From Chrysoporthe austroafricana (Eukaryota > Ascomycota > Sordariomycetes > Diaporthales > Cryphonectriaceae): a DNA stretch of 64,000 bases. Positions 12,312 through 22,949 of the stretch are shown in pieces. The position numbers and the translations under genes were made by a program. How positions within the stretch are numbered: position 1 is the first letter of the stretch; every line of letters begins with the position of its first letter. The stretch lies in assembly GCA_001051155.2 (NCBI GenBank), contig JYIP02000004.1:3528383-3592382 (forward strand), read 5' to 3'. Below the pieces are notes generated by a model. That model made no database searches. It worked only from the letters and a program-made list of their open reading frames with translations, and was not told the DNA's origin.

Positions 12312-12746
12312 CTAATCAACTTCAGAACCAAACTGCTGCAAAGCAGCCTTAAAATCGAAACTCTCAGGAAAAGGACCCTCAGGAACGAAAGGCTCTATAA
12401 TACGATACTCGACCTCAGCCTTATAACGCTCTTCCTTGGCCTCCTCGGCTTCCAGCTTTTCCAATTCCTTTACGCTATCGATTCCCCGACAAACAGCCCG
12501 TATTATCTTCTTATACCATATACGCTTTTGGCATCGAAAACGAAAGACCTTTTCTTCCGCTACTTCCAGCTTATCTTCCAGCTCCTTGTAATAACGAGCT
12601 ATCTTACGCAACTCGTTAGGAGAAACGCCCAATATATTATAACGAGAACGATTAAGCCGCACGCATTCCGAATAACAAGAGGAATCCCGCTCGGAAACCT
12701 GGCAAACTGGAATACTACGACCCTCACAAAATGAGCAGGAAGGCAT
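12312..12746 (-). CDS. Antisense ORF of chromovirus Y: cysteine-motif plus coiled-coil protein, unknown function
   Basis: A 144-codon open frame on the strand opposite gag-pol, between the chromodomain and the 3' LTR. It is the only intact frame in the element. Residues 1-30 carry a cysteine-rich start (C-x2-C at 4 and 7, then three more Cys by residue 28), which could bind zinc. Residues 45-110 are a Lys/Glu-rich likely coiled coil (YYKELEDKLEVAEEKVFRF). The C-terminal 30 residues are acidic. Degraded copies sit at the same place and orientation in A, D1, D2 and F. I recall similar hypothetical proteins scattered in fungal genomes. Function is unknown; a role linked to the element is inference. 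Confidence 0.7.
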   Translation of the reverse strand: MPSCSFCEGRSIPVCQVSERDSSCYSECVRLNRSRYNILGVSPNELRKIARYYKELEDKLEVAEEKVFRFRCQKRIWYKKIIRAVCRGIDSVKELEKLEAEEAKEERYKAEVEYRIIEPFVPEGPFPESFDFKAALQQFGSEVD

Positions 12747-12922
12747 CTGAACGGCATGCTAAAGAATCGCCTCTAAAAGAGAATTACGACGCTAGGTTTT
12801 GGTTAAGCGAGTCTTTTATACCCTGCCCGATATCCTGATCAGGAAGGCACGATAGGTAACGGAAGGGATTAAGGAAGCTTATAGAAATCGATAAGGATAT
12901 CAACCGACAAGACGGGAGATAA

Positions 12923-13370
12923 TATTATAAACTAATACGCAGGACCAGGATGCAATACCAAAACCACCCGAAACGGCCCATTCAGTACCAGGATTTTTAG
13001 GCCTGGCTGCAGAACCAAACGGGATGCTTATATAAGCCAGGGTTAGGAATAGATAAAATAAGGATTATAGGATTACCAAGTAAGCCGGTAAGCCAGGCTT
13101 ACTAGCTTACTTAATGAGCCGAAGATCCTATACTGAAGAGCTGGATATATAAGGACCAGATATCTACTAGACAGATAATAATAGCTTTTCAGTTATCAAT
13201 TTAAGTATCAATTGGACTCTATTATTGATAGTTACTCAAGACTTATAAACATTATGATATTCAGTAAACGTATTTTCGGTATTTCAAGGTTTATACTTGG
13301 CACCGCTCTTGCTAGCATAAAGCTCTTTAACTCTACGGCATACTTCAGGATTGCTGCAGCGTTCATAACA
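12923..13370 (+). repeat. 3' LTR of chromovirus Y
   Basis: A 448 bp LTR ending GTTCATAACA, followed by the AAAAC target duplication (13371-13375). It repeats 5920-6367 with scattered transitions. The second base is A where the canonical terminus has G. Confidence 0.9.
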
Positions 13371-14022
13371 AAAACGAATAAGAAAGCATTTGCATAGCGC
13401 ATTGCAAAATCGCTTTTAAGAAAGAATTACGACGCTAAATCTTAATTAAACGAGCAAAACGAGTTTTCTATATCCGGCCCGATATTCCGATTAAAAAAGA
13501 GAAAATATAAGACGAGTATTAATAAAAGGCTTTATAAGAAATTATTAAAAATAATAATTTATAAAAAGGAAATAATATTATAACTTAATAAGGAATTAAA
13601 GCATGCAAAAAGGAAAAGAGCTAGCTAGATACTTTACTTTTAGATCTATTCGAAAAAAACTTTATAACCTCTTACGTAACTTAGAATTAAAGTTAAATAA
13701 AATAAGGATTACTAGATTATTAAGTAATTCAGTAAGCCCGGCTTATTAAATTATTAAATAAGCTAATAATCCAAAAATAAAAGAGCTAAATATATAAAAA
13801 TAAGCTATTTATTAAATAGATTATTATAGCTTTTCAGTTGTAAATCTAAATACTATTTGGACTTTATAATACTTTCAAGTAATAGCCTTTTAAGCTTATA
13901 AATCTTGCAATTATTTTATTAAACGTATTCCGGTATTCAAAGCTATATTTAGCACTGCTTTTACTAATATAAACCCTTTTAATTTTATAATTTATTTTAA
14001 AATTATTGCAGCATTTATAATA
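13371..14022 (+). mobile_element. Chromovirus A, 3' end with 3' LTR
   Basis: The sequence resumes the antisense-ORF region of A (GAATAAGAAAGCATTTGC, matching the equivalent part of Y near 12730-12790). It then reaches the 447 bp 3' LTR at 13576-14022 (TATTATAACTT to TTTATAATA). The following DNA belongs to element C, so A inserted into C. A possible target duplication TTAAT (14023-14027) cannot be matched because A's 5' end is outside the window. Confidence 0.82.
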
Positions 14023-14159
14023 TTAATTTATATTTTTACTAATTATATAATAACGGTTAGCATTATTTATTTATTATTTATAAATACGGTAAATAAAATT
14101 AAAATAAACGTATAGCTAATTTTCGTTTCGGAATATTTAAATTAATTTAATTTGAAAGC

Positions 14160-15260
14160 ATATTATATATCGGGAAAGTCGAATATTCTCGCAAATATTA
14201 TATCAAGATTACTATTTACCCAGAAACCTATCGATAATAAAAGCGTTCTAAATAAGATATAGGAAAACGAACTCGTTTAAATTTTCAGTAAAATATTTAT
14301 AAATAGCAAAATGAAAAAGCATATTAAAAAAAGATATAAAAAATACCCTTTATAGTCCAAAATAATCGAATAATTAAAGGATTTAAATAAGATTGCTCGA
14401 TTACCTTTTATATTAAATTATAATAGCTTATTATTTCTCAAAGACTATTACGGGAAATAACGATTATATATTCCGAATAAAATAGCATTGAATTTTATTA
14501 AAGAAGCTTATAATAGAAAATATTATTTCGATATAAATTGCATATAATACGATTTAACAAATCGATTCGTTATTAAATATTGCTATATTAAAATACGCAA
14601 TTATATATCGATATATTGAACTTATAATAAAAATAAAAATAATTTATAATAACTTTTAAAGAAAATGCAATCCATATTATTTTTATTAATCCTTTTCTAT
14701 ATTATTATTATAAATTTCATTATAAGGCTATTAATAATGCTATTTATAAATACTATATAAGTTTTAGCTAAAATATTATTTTTAAATGCTTTTTTTACAA
14801 TTACGAATAAATATTTCAAAGCTATAATTATTATATTAAATAACGCAATATATATTATAGCAAATTAAGCAACCTTTATTTTACGAATACTTTATATTAT
14901 TAGCTAAGGAATACTTAAGAGAATTATTTCAAATAGAGATTTGAAATTCTTATCGGAATTCTAAAAATATTTATAAGAGGCTATCGGAACGAAACTTGCT
15001 TACTTTATAGCCTTGCATTCGCAAACGGACAAGCAATCTGAAATAAAAAATCGAATAATTGAAATAGCAATTCGGCATTTTATTATTACTTATTTTAATG
15101 CAAAATAAACCGAAATAATACCGGCATTATAATTCAATTTAAATAATACGTATAACCGAGCTATAAAATATTTAGCTAGCTAAATGCTATTCGGATTTAA
15201 TTTATTATCGGATTAGTAAATAAAAAATATAATATTTTTAGCAAAAGAAGTTTTCTAAAA
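14160..15260 (+). pseudogene. RNase H end and integrase of element C
   Basis: Readable blocks, broken by stops, are the RNase H tail (GKSNILANIISR), the integrase N-terminal domain (RLYIPNKIALNFIKEAYN, about 14460-14510), the core with RIISNRDLKFLSEF (about 14920-14960) and the following EAIGTKLAYFIALHSQTDKQ (about 14980-15035). The second catalytic Asp appears as Asn-Arg-Asp in place of the usual Ser-Asp-Arg-Asp. The order and motifs are those of Ty3/gypsy integrases. Not functional. Confidence 0.8.
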
Positions 15261-15559
15261 AGAAGCTTAATTTTTTATTGCCGAAATGCAAATAGCAGCT
15301 AAATTGTAATATAATAAGCATTATTGCTAAATAGTTTTCGAATTAAATAATTGAATATATATTCGTTTAAGTTACGGATACTTATTGCTAAATAATTCAT
15401 TTCTAAAATTTTCATAATAGAAAATAAAACCTTTCCGAATTATTCGAAAAATAAAGAACTTAGCGTATAAGTTAAAATTGGCTCTTTATATAAATATTTA
15501 TTTAGTAATTTCGGTAATACAATTAATGCTTGCAAACTTTCCCAAAATAAACCTTTATA

Positions 15560-15775
15560 AATATAACTTTATATATTAAAACTTAATAAATATATTAGAA
15601 AACCCGGATATCGAAAAATACTTGGAAAACTACCGATATTACAAGCTAGAAAGAATAATTAGCTATTATAAATAAAAATATAAATATAAACCGCGCAGAA
15701 TTGAATACTTAGTAAAATAAATAAACTATTTTAGCTATTATAATATATAAATACCCTATAATATTCTGAATGCGA
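15560..15775 (+). pseudogene. Chromodomain of element C
   Basis: The frame reads YYKLERIISYYK, a stop, then PRRIEYLVK, a stop, and INYFSYYN. This is the V-E-x-I-L then Y-L-V-K-W-x-G-Y chromodomain pattern, with the Trp codon turned into a stop. It follows the integrase after a variable linker, as in other fungal chromoviruses. Confidence 0.7.
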
Positions 15776-15799
15776 ACGAAATAATATATAATTTCGAAC

Positions 15800-18700
15800 G
15801 GAAATACAAAGCTATAGCCGAATTGCAAAAAGGAATAAAGCAAAAGCGGCTATTAGCAAAAGAAGTTCTTAAACCAAGAGATATTATCGTAATTGCTTTA
15901 CGAAAACGAAGTAAGCCAAAGCGCGATTTACGAATAGTATGCATTAAAACAAGCTAATTTACTTATTTTAAGAAATCGAAAGAATTCGTAATGCAATAAG
16001 CGCGCGTTAAAGTAAAGGCAATTGCTGAATAGGGCAAATGAATTTCTAGCAAATTCAAAAACTATTATTTCGTAAATTGCTAGTAAATTTATTTTATTTT
16101 CCTTTTCCTATTAGCGCGCTTATAACTATTATCCTTATTTATTTATTATATTTAATTATATTGCTTTATCGTTATTACTTTTTATTATATTTTTAAATAT
16201 TATTTTTAAGCATTAAGCTAATATTATTATTAATTTCGCTTTATTATATTAAGCTTTTGTAAACTTATAAAGACCGTATTAATAAAGCTATTAATATTAT
16301 TATAACCAAAATATATTATGCAATTATTAAATCGTATTTTTTTATAAATGCTTTGCTATAAAACTAAAATTGATAAGAAACGGTACGTTTAGCTATACTT
16401 AACTTCTATATAATACCGTATTCTATATTTCAGGAAGAACTTTCTAAAGTTTGCCGAAAAAGCAAAACTATATAATATGCTAAATATATTTATAAAATAT
16501 CGCTCAAAAACCGCTTTTCCTTAGAAAAATATCGGTAAGCTATATATTTATATAATAGCGAAAGCCGTTTCTATTATAATATTTATATAACGAAAAACTA
16601 TTTAAGCGATTTCTTTTATTGCTAAAAAGCTTATATAATAGCCTTTTATTAAGCGTTAATCAATAAGGGTTATATTAATATAATAAATTAAGAAATCGAA
16701 TATAATATTTATATCCTTAATATTAAGCTAAGCGGCAGCAATATCGGTCGGCTATTAATTGCTAAAAAAGCTTAAAAGCTTATTTTATAATACTTTATAC
16801 TATCGTAAATTAACCGTTCTAGCTTTATTTATAAAAGATAAAAGCTTTATTCAAATACTTTTACTAGCGCGAATATTATTACGAGCGAAAATATAAATAA
16901 CGGATTAATAAATAATTCTATTAAAGGAATATCGCTTAAATTCATTTCGAATTTATTTACTATTCGTAATTTTATCCCTGCTTTATATATTCTATTAGCA
17001 GCTTATTGCGTTTTATTTCTTATTATAATATTGAAAAACGATCGCTTATAAGATAAACGTAATTATTATATTAAGAATAAAGCTAAATAAATAATATTAA
17101 GCAATTACGGCAATCTTATTAAAAGGGGGAAAAATGCTATATGCTATATAGCTAATATAGCTGAAATCGTTATAATTTACGAATATAATCGTAATATAGC
17201 CTTCGTTATTTAAAAGAAAACAGCTAAGAATATTAAGCCAGTTTTAATTAAGTTTAAAGCTTTCGAACTTATTATGCTAATCGCTAATTTAAGCTTATTT
17301 GCTATAATAAAGCAAAACTTTATAATGCTAGCCAAACGCTATCGAATTATAAATAATATTATCAATTTAACCGAGAATAATTTACCGAATATAGCCAGTT
17401 TATTAGCTATATTAAGCAAGGTTTTTCGAGCTATTATTAATAATATTTTACTCTTACAGGCTACGCTTTGCGCTATTCCCGCTTTATCTATCAAATATAA
17501 TCTCAAATCCAAAATTACGGAAGCCAAAATCGCGGTATATTACTGCACGCTAGCCTTTTATACTTCTAAAGAATATATATGCTATAATTTCATTTAAAGA
17601 AATAATTTTAATATTAACTATCCTTATATTACTAATAGCTTTGCCGTTTATAATAATATCAAATTCAATATTATCGGCATTTACAATAATTGTATTTAAT
17701 ACTTTTTCCTTTTTACTATAAGGGAATATATATACGAGTTCGTTATTTGGTTTTGCAACTTTAATTTTATTATTTTATTTAACCGGTCGGGCTTGCATTT
17801 TATTATAAATTAAATCTTCCGTTTCGAATACGATTTCAAGCTTATTAAGATCGTTTTTATAAAAGACAATATAGATTACGACTTTAATATTACTTTTCAG
17901 AAATAGGCTAACGAAAATAAAAACTACTTTAATGCTACCCGGTTCTTATAATATTAAAATCGCATAATAAATTTCAAATCTTATATTTAAGCGTATAAGC
18001 TAGTTAAGATTTTGCAGCTTAATATCTATAACTATATTAACTTTTGCGATTATATCGGAAAGGAAAAACTATTTGCTATATTCTTTCGCAATTTATTAAA
18101 TCTTAAAGCTATTATTAAAACCCGGAAAGTTATTTCTAATTAATAAATATACTCGTCTTTTATCGATATAACCTTATTAGCAATACTTAATATTGCTTTC
18201 TTCCAATAATTTATAAATTTAGCTATTTATATTAAAAACTAATTATAATATTGCTATATAACAATTATATATAGCTATTAGCTTTGCATATTAATATATC
18301 CTATTGCAATTCCATTATATATTCATTATTATTATACTTATTTAATACTTTATTATTTAAAAGCTATATATTCTATTAATATTTATAAGCAATTTTAATC
18401 TTTAATTATATTTATACTAAATACTTTAACAATAAATACGATTAAGCATTACCGAAATATATTTGGATATCGGCTAGCCTTATTATATACAAATACTATA
18501 TATATATATCTATTCCAAATATAAACCGATTGTAATAGAAAATCAATTTTAAGTTCCCGGTATAAATAGGTTTTCTTTTTAGCCTTTAGCGTAAATATAT
18601 TTATTATTTCAGTCCTTAGCATAAGCATATTTACCTATTGAAACTCTAATACGAGTCGGCTTTATAAAACGATTATTATTTCTTATATAATCTCTTTTAT

Positions 18701-18826
18701 CCAATAATGCTATTATACTTTTCTTTGCTATATAGCTTAAGGTTTTATTATATCGTATTACCGCTATTTAAGACATTTTTAACTATTAGCTTCCTTTATA
18801 AATAAAGGTTATAAAAGGCCGGCAAT
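15800..18826 (+). other. Unexplained 3 kb 3' region of element C
   Basis: Between the chromodomain and the 3' LTR lies about 3 kb without a recognisable domain. The longest open frames are 17274-17597 (plus, 107 codons, hydrophobic and low complexity) and its shadow on the minus strand. Both could be chance frames in AT-rich DNA. The length is unusual for a 3' untranslated region, so a lost additional gene or an undetected nested insertion is possible. Confidence 0.4.
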
Positions 18827-19034
18827 TAATAGCAAAACTTATAAACGTAATAAATTTATAATGGATTCGCTTAATAAATTTATAATAAATCCTTTAATAA
18901 ATACGTAATAAATTTATTAAGTAAATGCTATACCCTTATTAGGAGGCTTATATAATGCCTTGATATACTTTTAGCGTAATTTACTTTCTTAAAAAAACTA
19001 TGCTTTATAATATATTTCAGTACGTTTACTATCA
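18827..19034 (+). repeat. 3' LTR of element C (B family)
   Basis: A 208 bp LTR from TAATAGCAAAAC to GTTTACTATCA, the same length and sequence class as those at 2078-2285 and 59567-59773. Confidence 0.85.
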
Positions 19035-19387
19035 AAAGCAGAAAACCTTATTCTTAATTTCCTTAAGTTGCTAATATAAGGTTATATTCTATTTCTAGAA
19101 TTGCTTATTAATAAGAATAATTAAAGCTTTTTTCTAAAAGGCCGGGTTATTAGAAAAAAACGGGATTTATAGCGCTATCGTATTTCAATATTGCTTAAAA
19201 AGTATATATTAAACTATTTTTAAATAAGAATCGTAAAAATATTATAAATGTTATAGCAAATCCTAAAATATACTGTAAAATTAAAGGGATTTATACTAAT
19301 AAAAGCGGTATTAAAAATAAGCTTTAAATACTGAAACATTTCAATAAGTTTTTGCAATATTTATAAGCTTTAAGCGGCTATTATTTA
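19035..19387 (-). mobile_element. Chromovirus E: gag start and part of 5' LTR (minus strand)
   Basis: This is the 5' end of a chromovirus on the minus strand. The gag-leader region is homologous to 27480-27600, and the LTR starts (in plus coordinates) at 19240 with TATTATAAATG. The LTR is broken at the TA dinucleotide 19386-19387 by transposon P1 and resumes at 35936. E is the oldest layer recognised here. The rest of its body to the left is replaced by element C. Confidence 0.72.
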
Positions 19388-20796
19388 AGTCGCTATACCC
19401 CTTAGCCGCCCACCCCCTTTAGCCGCCCACTCTGCTGCCATACCGCTATTTCGACTTGTTCCTTAATACTCTTTGATTTCTCAACCATTTCTTAACGAAA
19501 TCTTTTCATTCTTTCAGCAAAGTTCTATTAATGGTTCAAAATAACCTATTTCGAAGCTAATCTTCAGCGGGCTATTATTGCAGTCAGGGCTAGTATATCT
19601 CAAAGGACCGCCTCTTCCGAATATAGCATTCCAAAAGGTATTCTAAAGGAATGTCTGGCAGGCGCTTAGCCACGAAAAATCGCTTACGAAAGAGATTAGA
19701 AGCTCTCTACCGTTCAAGAAAGAGAACTAGCCCTCTGAGCTATAGCTCAAGCTAATATAAGCTTTCTTCTGACTTATTAAAAACTGAAAGCATTTGCTTA
19801 GCAAATCCTTACGATCAAAAGCGACTTTTAGCCTTTAGAGAAGAACTGGCTAATAGCTTTTCTATAGCGCAATCCGATCCTTAAGACCCAGAAGGCTAGA
19901 CGAATCGATTCAACTCGAATAAACGGAATTCGAATAAAAGTAATTCGGCTCTAATTTCAGATTCTCTAATAACTACGAATAAGCTTGATAAAACTAGCCA
20001 ATAAGTAGAATATAGATAAAGCTGAAATAATTAAAAGCTAGAGGGAAAACTATCTGATTTTAAAAAGCTTTTAGAGCTATCTAATATAGAAAAAATAGCT
20101 TAATTCGCATATTTAGATTTCGTTTCTGGAATGTATATCGGCTTAAAGCGATTACTTCTTTTCTCTTATAATATTCAAAAGAAAAATAGTTTAGCAGCAA
20201 TAGTTCCTTTGCAATTTCGAGCTTTTCCGAACTTAGCAGTTTACTATTACGATAAACGGCTAAACGAATAATAAAATAGCTTTCGAATAACTAAAAAAAA
20301 TCTTTATATTATATATTAAGCTAGAGATTTTAATAGAAATTAAGCTGCTAATTCTAAATGGTTACGGAAGCTATATAACTAAAGAATTTATATAGCTTTG
20401 TTTTTCGAATAATATTTAGCTAATTTATTTACCCCTTTATATTTTATACGTTTTTTAGCTATTTGATTTAGAAATCTTCTTGTTTTTGAAAAGGGCATAT
20501 TGAAAAAAGCTTGGCCTTTTAGATCAAAGCGATTCTAGCATAGCTAGCAAGCGATTATTTCTCGAAAACTATTATTTAGCCCGTAAAGAAAGCCTTTTTA
20601 GCTAGAATATTCGGTCTGAGTAAAAAGGTACTGGTTTATAGCCAATAGCCTTGGCTAAGCTTCTTTTAAGCCTTTTTCTCTTCCGGAAAAACGACTAGCT
20701 ATTTCTTAGCCAGTCGATTTTAACTTGAATATCTTTATTAGCCTTAATAGAAAGCCTGCTAGCATTTTTAGCCCTTTCCGAAAAATACAAAACCCT
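19388..20796 (+). mobile_element. P1: Fot1/pogo-type DNA transposon, 5' three quarters
   Basis: The terminal inverted repeat starts AGTCGCTATACCCC after TA. Subterminal repeats TAGCCGCCCAC occur at 19403-19433. The transposase frame is RIP-broken but readable. There is a psq-type helix-turn-helix (AIIAVRASISQRTAS, near 19575-19620), a CENPB/Tc5-type DNA-binding domain (ending KARRIDSTRING, near 19885-19925) and the start of the DDE domain with N-I-D-K at 20009-20020, where NxDE is expected. The transposon stops at ACCCT (20792-20796), where chromovirus D1 entered, and resumes at 35476. Confidence 0.82.
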
Positions 20797-21539
20797 TATT
20801 ATAAACGCTATAACAATCCTAAAATAAATTGTAAAGTCGAAAGGTTTATATTAGCAAGAGCGGTATTAAGTATAGCTTTGAATACTGAAAACTTATTTAA
20901 CAATATTCGCAATATTTATAAGCTTATAAAGCTATTACTTGAAAGTATAATAAGGTCTAAATAGTACTTAGATTTACAACTGAAAAGCTATAGTAATTTA
21001 TTTAGCAAATATTTTATCTTTATATATTTAGCTTTTCATTAATTAAATCCATTAGGTTTGTTAGATTTAAAGCAAATCTCTAAATTCTGGATTTGCTAGA
21101 TTTATAATAAATCCCTAGATCTTGCTTCTTTTATAACCCTAACCCTGGGTTACGTAAGCAATTATAGAGGTTTCGCAAGGAAAGCTAGCAGCAAAGCGTT
21201 CTATTAAACCTTCTTTCCTTACTTTACAATTTAATCCCTTATCGGGTTATAATATTATTCCCTTTCCTATTAATTATTTATTTCCAATAATCTTTTATAA
21301 GTAATCCAACTTGCAAAGGCGTATTATTATGCTTTCCTAATTAGGATACTTAATAGAGTTTCGAAACCGAGATTTGCCAATTTTCGTTTTAATAAGAATA
21401 AGCAGCAGGAATCCCTGATTTTTCGAATTATTCATTACGCTATTATTATGCGACCCTATTCTTATTACGACTATTTTAATTTGGAATCGTATATAGTTTC
21501 CAAACAGGATTTGTTTCGTTATTTTAAATGCATTTAGCA

Positions 21540-21885
21540 TAACCAGTCGAATTGCGATATCCTGGAACCGATTAATGCTGCCGAGCTTTCTTTCGTATTT
21601 AACTAGTTCCAGAAATTAGAAGACGAGATTAAAGGTTTAGAAAACAAACTAATAAGGTTACGAAAATAGAAATGAATATAGCAAAAGCAAATAGCCCGGG
21701 CCTTTCGCTATAGCTTATCCAACTTTGAAAACTTAGAGCAGTTAAAGAAAGAAAAAGCCGAGAAAGAGCGTTATTAAGCTAAGGCCGAGTATTGCGTTTC
21801 GGAAATTTTAGTTCTTGAAAACCCTTTTCCTAAAAGCTTTAATCTAAATGCTGCTTTGCAATAATTTGGTTCCGATATCGATTAA
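21540..21885 (+). pseudogene. Antisense ORF remnant in D1
   Basis: Plus strand, opposite D1's gag-pol. It reads FENLEQLKKEKAEKERY, a stop, AKAEYC, and then PFPKSFNLNAALQ, a stop and FGSDID before its own stop. This matches the C-terminal two thirds of the ORF at 12312-12746 (EVEYRIIEP ... FDFKAALQQFGSEVD). Four or more stops interrupt it. Confidence 0.75.
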
Positions 21886-22763
21886 TCCGCTATTAATTTA
21901 ATTGCAGAATACGAAATTATATTAGGTTTTTCTGATTATTTTTCTAGCTAATTAGTTAATTGCTTTTCTTAATATTTTTTGAATGCTTATTATGCATTAC
22001 TTAAGTTGCTAATTGATTCCTAGCTATTTTCGCTTGAATAATATCTTTTCTATTTAATTAAGTATTTCTTATATCTAGTTAATTTCCGATATTTAAGGAT
22101 TCGTTCGATTTCGTATTCTAGTTTATTAGTTTCGATTTATATCGATTTGTCCGTTTTAATTGCTTTTAATATTAGCTTAAAGAATGAAATATAGAATATC
22201 GGGTAGATTCTTATTCTGTAAAGCAATACAAATTCAAAATTAATATTTAAAATTTTCTTTAAAACCTTAAATAGGCCAAATTTTTTGTAATTTAACAAGT
22301 AAAAAGGTTTTATTATTCTGATATGCTTTTTTCGTTAAACAAAATAAACCTTATCCTTTTCTTATAGGATTAGTCTTTCAATTTTTTTGGAATTGGTATA
22401 TTTCGTTATTCTTTCTTATATAAATTTTAGTTTTTCCTGAAATTCTTTTTAAGTTTTCTTAATTTTCCGGATTCGTTTCTCTGCTGCTTTTGCATTTGCT
22501 TTTAGTAATTCGTTATAATAAGCTATCGGGTTATAGCTATAAAGTGCGTAAAATAGTAATTTTTTCGTTATGCTTATATTTACGCTATTATATGCGAATT
22601 ATATTAATAATAGCAAGTTAATTCAGTTATTTTATTTATAATTTACGTAATATTATAAATATTATTTGATAATTTAATTCGTTTATTCTATTTATTTATT
22701 CGTTTATAAGTAAAATGCTATAAATATTTTTTATTATATTCCGAATAATTTTATAAATAAAAT

Positions 22764-22949
22764 TTAAAAGTTTAATATAAACTTTCTATTTTTATCGGAA
22801 ATAATTTCTTTAAATATGCTATAATTGGCTATAATTATTCTAAAAAATATATATACGAGATTTTTTGCTATACTGCTCTCTTTATACGGGAAGAAATAAG
22901 TATATTTGCTTAATTTGCAAACTATTATTAAAATATTATTATATTGCAT
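22764..22949 (-). pseudogene. Integrase core fragment of D1
   Basis: A 61-codon open stretch, MQYNNILIIVCKLSKYTYF to EIISDKNRKF, equivalent to 11107-11290 of Y and 4435-4620 of A. A remnant of the DDE integrase core with the frame lost on both sides. Confidence 0.8.

Larger units (their letters stand above)
5920..13370 (+). mobile_element. Chromovirus Y: complete Ty3/gypsy LTR retrotransposon, youngest copy
   Basis: A complete 7.45 kb element with two 448 bp LTRs (5920-6367 and 12923-13370). The LTRs begin TGTTATAAACC (TATTATAAACT in the second) and end CATAATA/CATAACA. AAAAC flanks it on both sides (5915-5919 and 13371-13375). The order is gag with zinc knuckle, protease, RT, RNase H, integrase, chromodomain and an antisense ORF before the 3' LTR. 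Much of the protein sequence reads well, but stops of TGG-to-TAG/TGA and CAA-to-TAA type break gag and pol. It is less mutated than its host element A, which fits a later insertion. The chromodomain places it among chromoviruses. Gag and pol are not functional here. Confidence 0.93.
14023..19034 (+). mobile_element. Element C: chromodomain LTR retrotransposon of family B, 3' part, RIP-degraded
   Basis: The 3' half of a second Ty3/gypsy lineage, distinct from the Y/A/D chromoviruses. It begins inside the RNase H end (YISGKSNILANIISR, near 14165-14210). It continues with a zinc-binding/integrase region, a chromodomain and nearly 3 kb of unexplained sequence before a 208 bp LTR at 18827-19034. 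That LTR matches those of B-left and B-right, so C is a third copy of the B family in plus orientation. It is followed at 19035 by the gag end of chromovirus E, the site where C entered. Confidence 0.78.

Noticed and set aside
21130..21165. Telomere-like AACCCTAACCCT motifs (also near 34818, 35345, 36115 and 58998)
   Set aside because: Only two units at most, always at the same place inside chromovirus LTRs, so they are LTR sequence and not telomeres.
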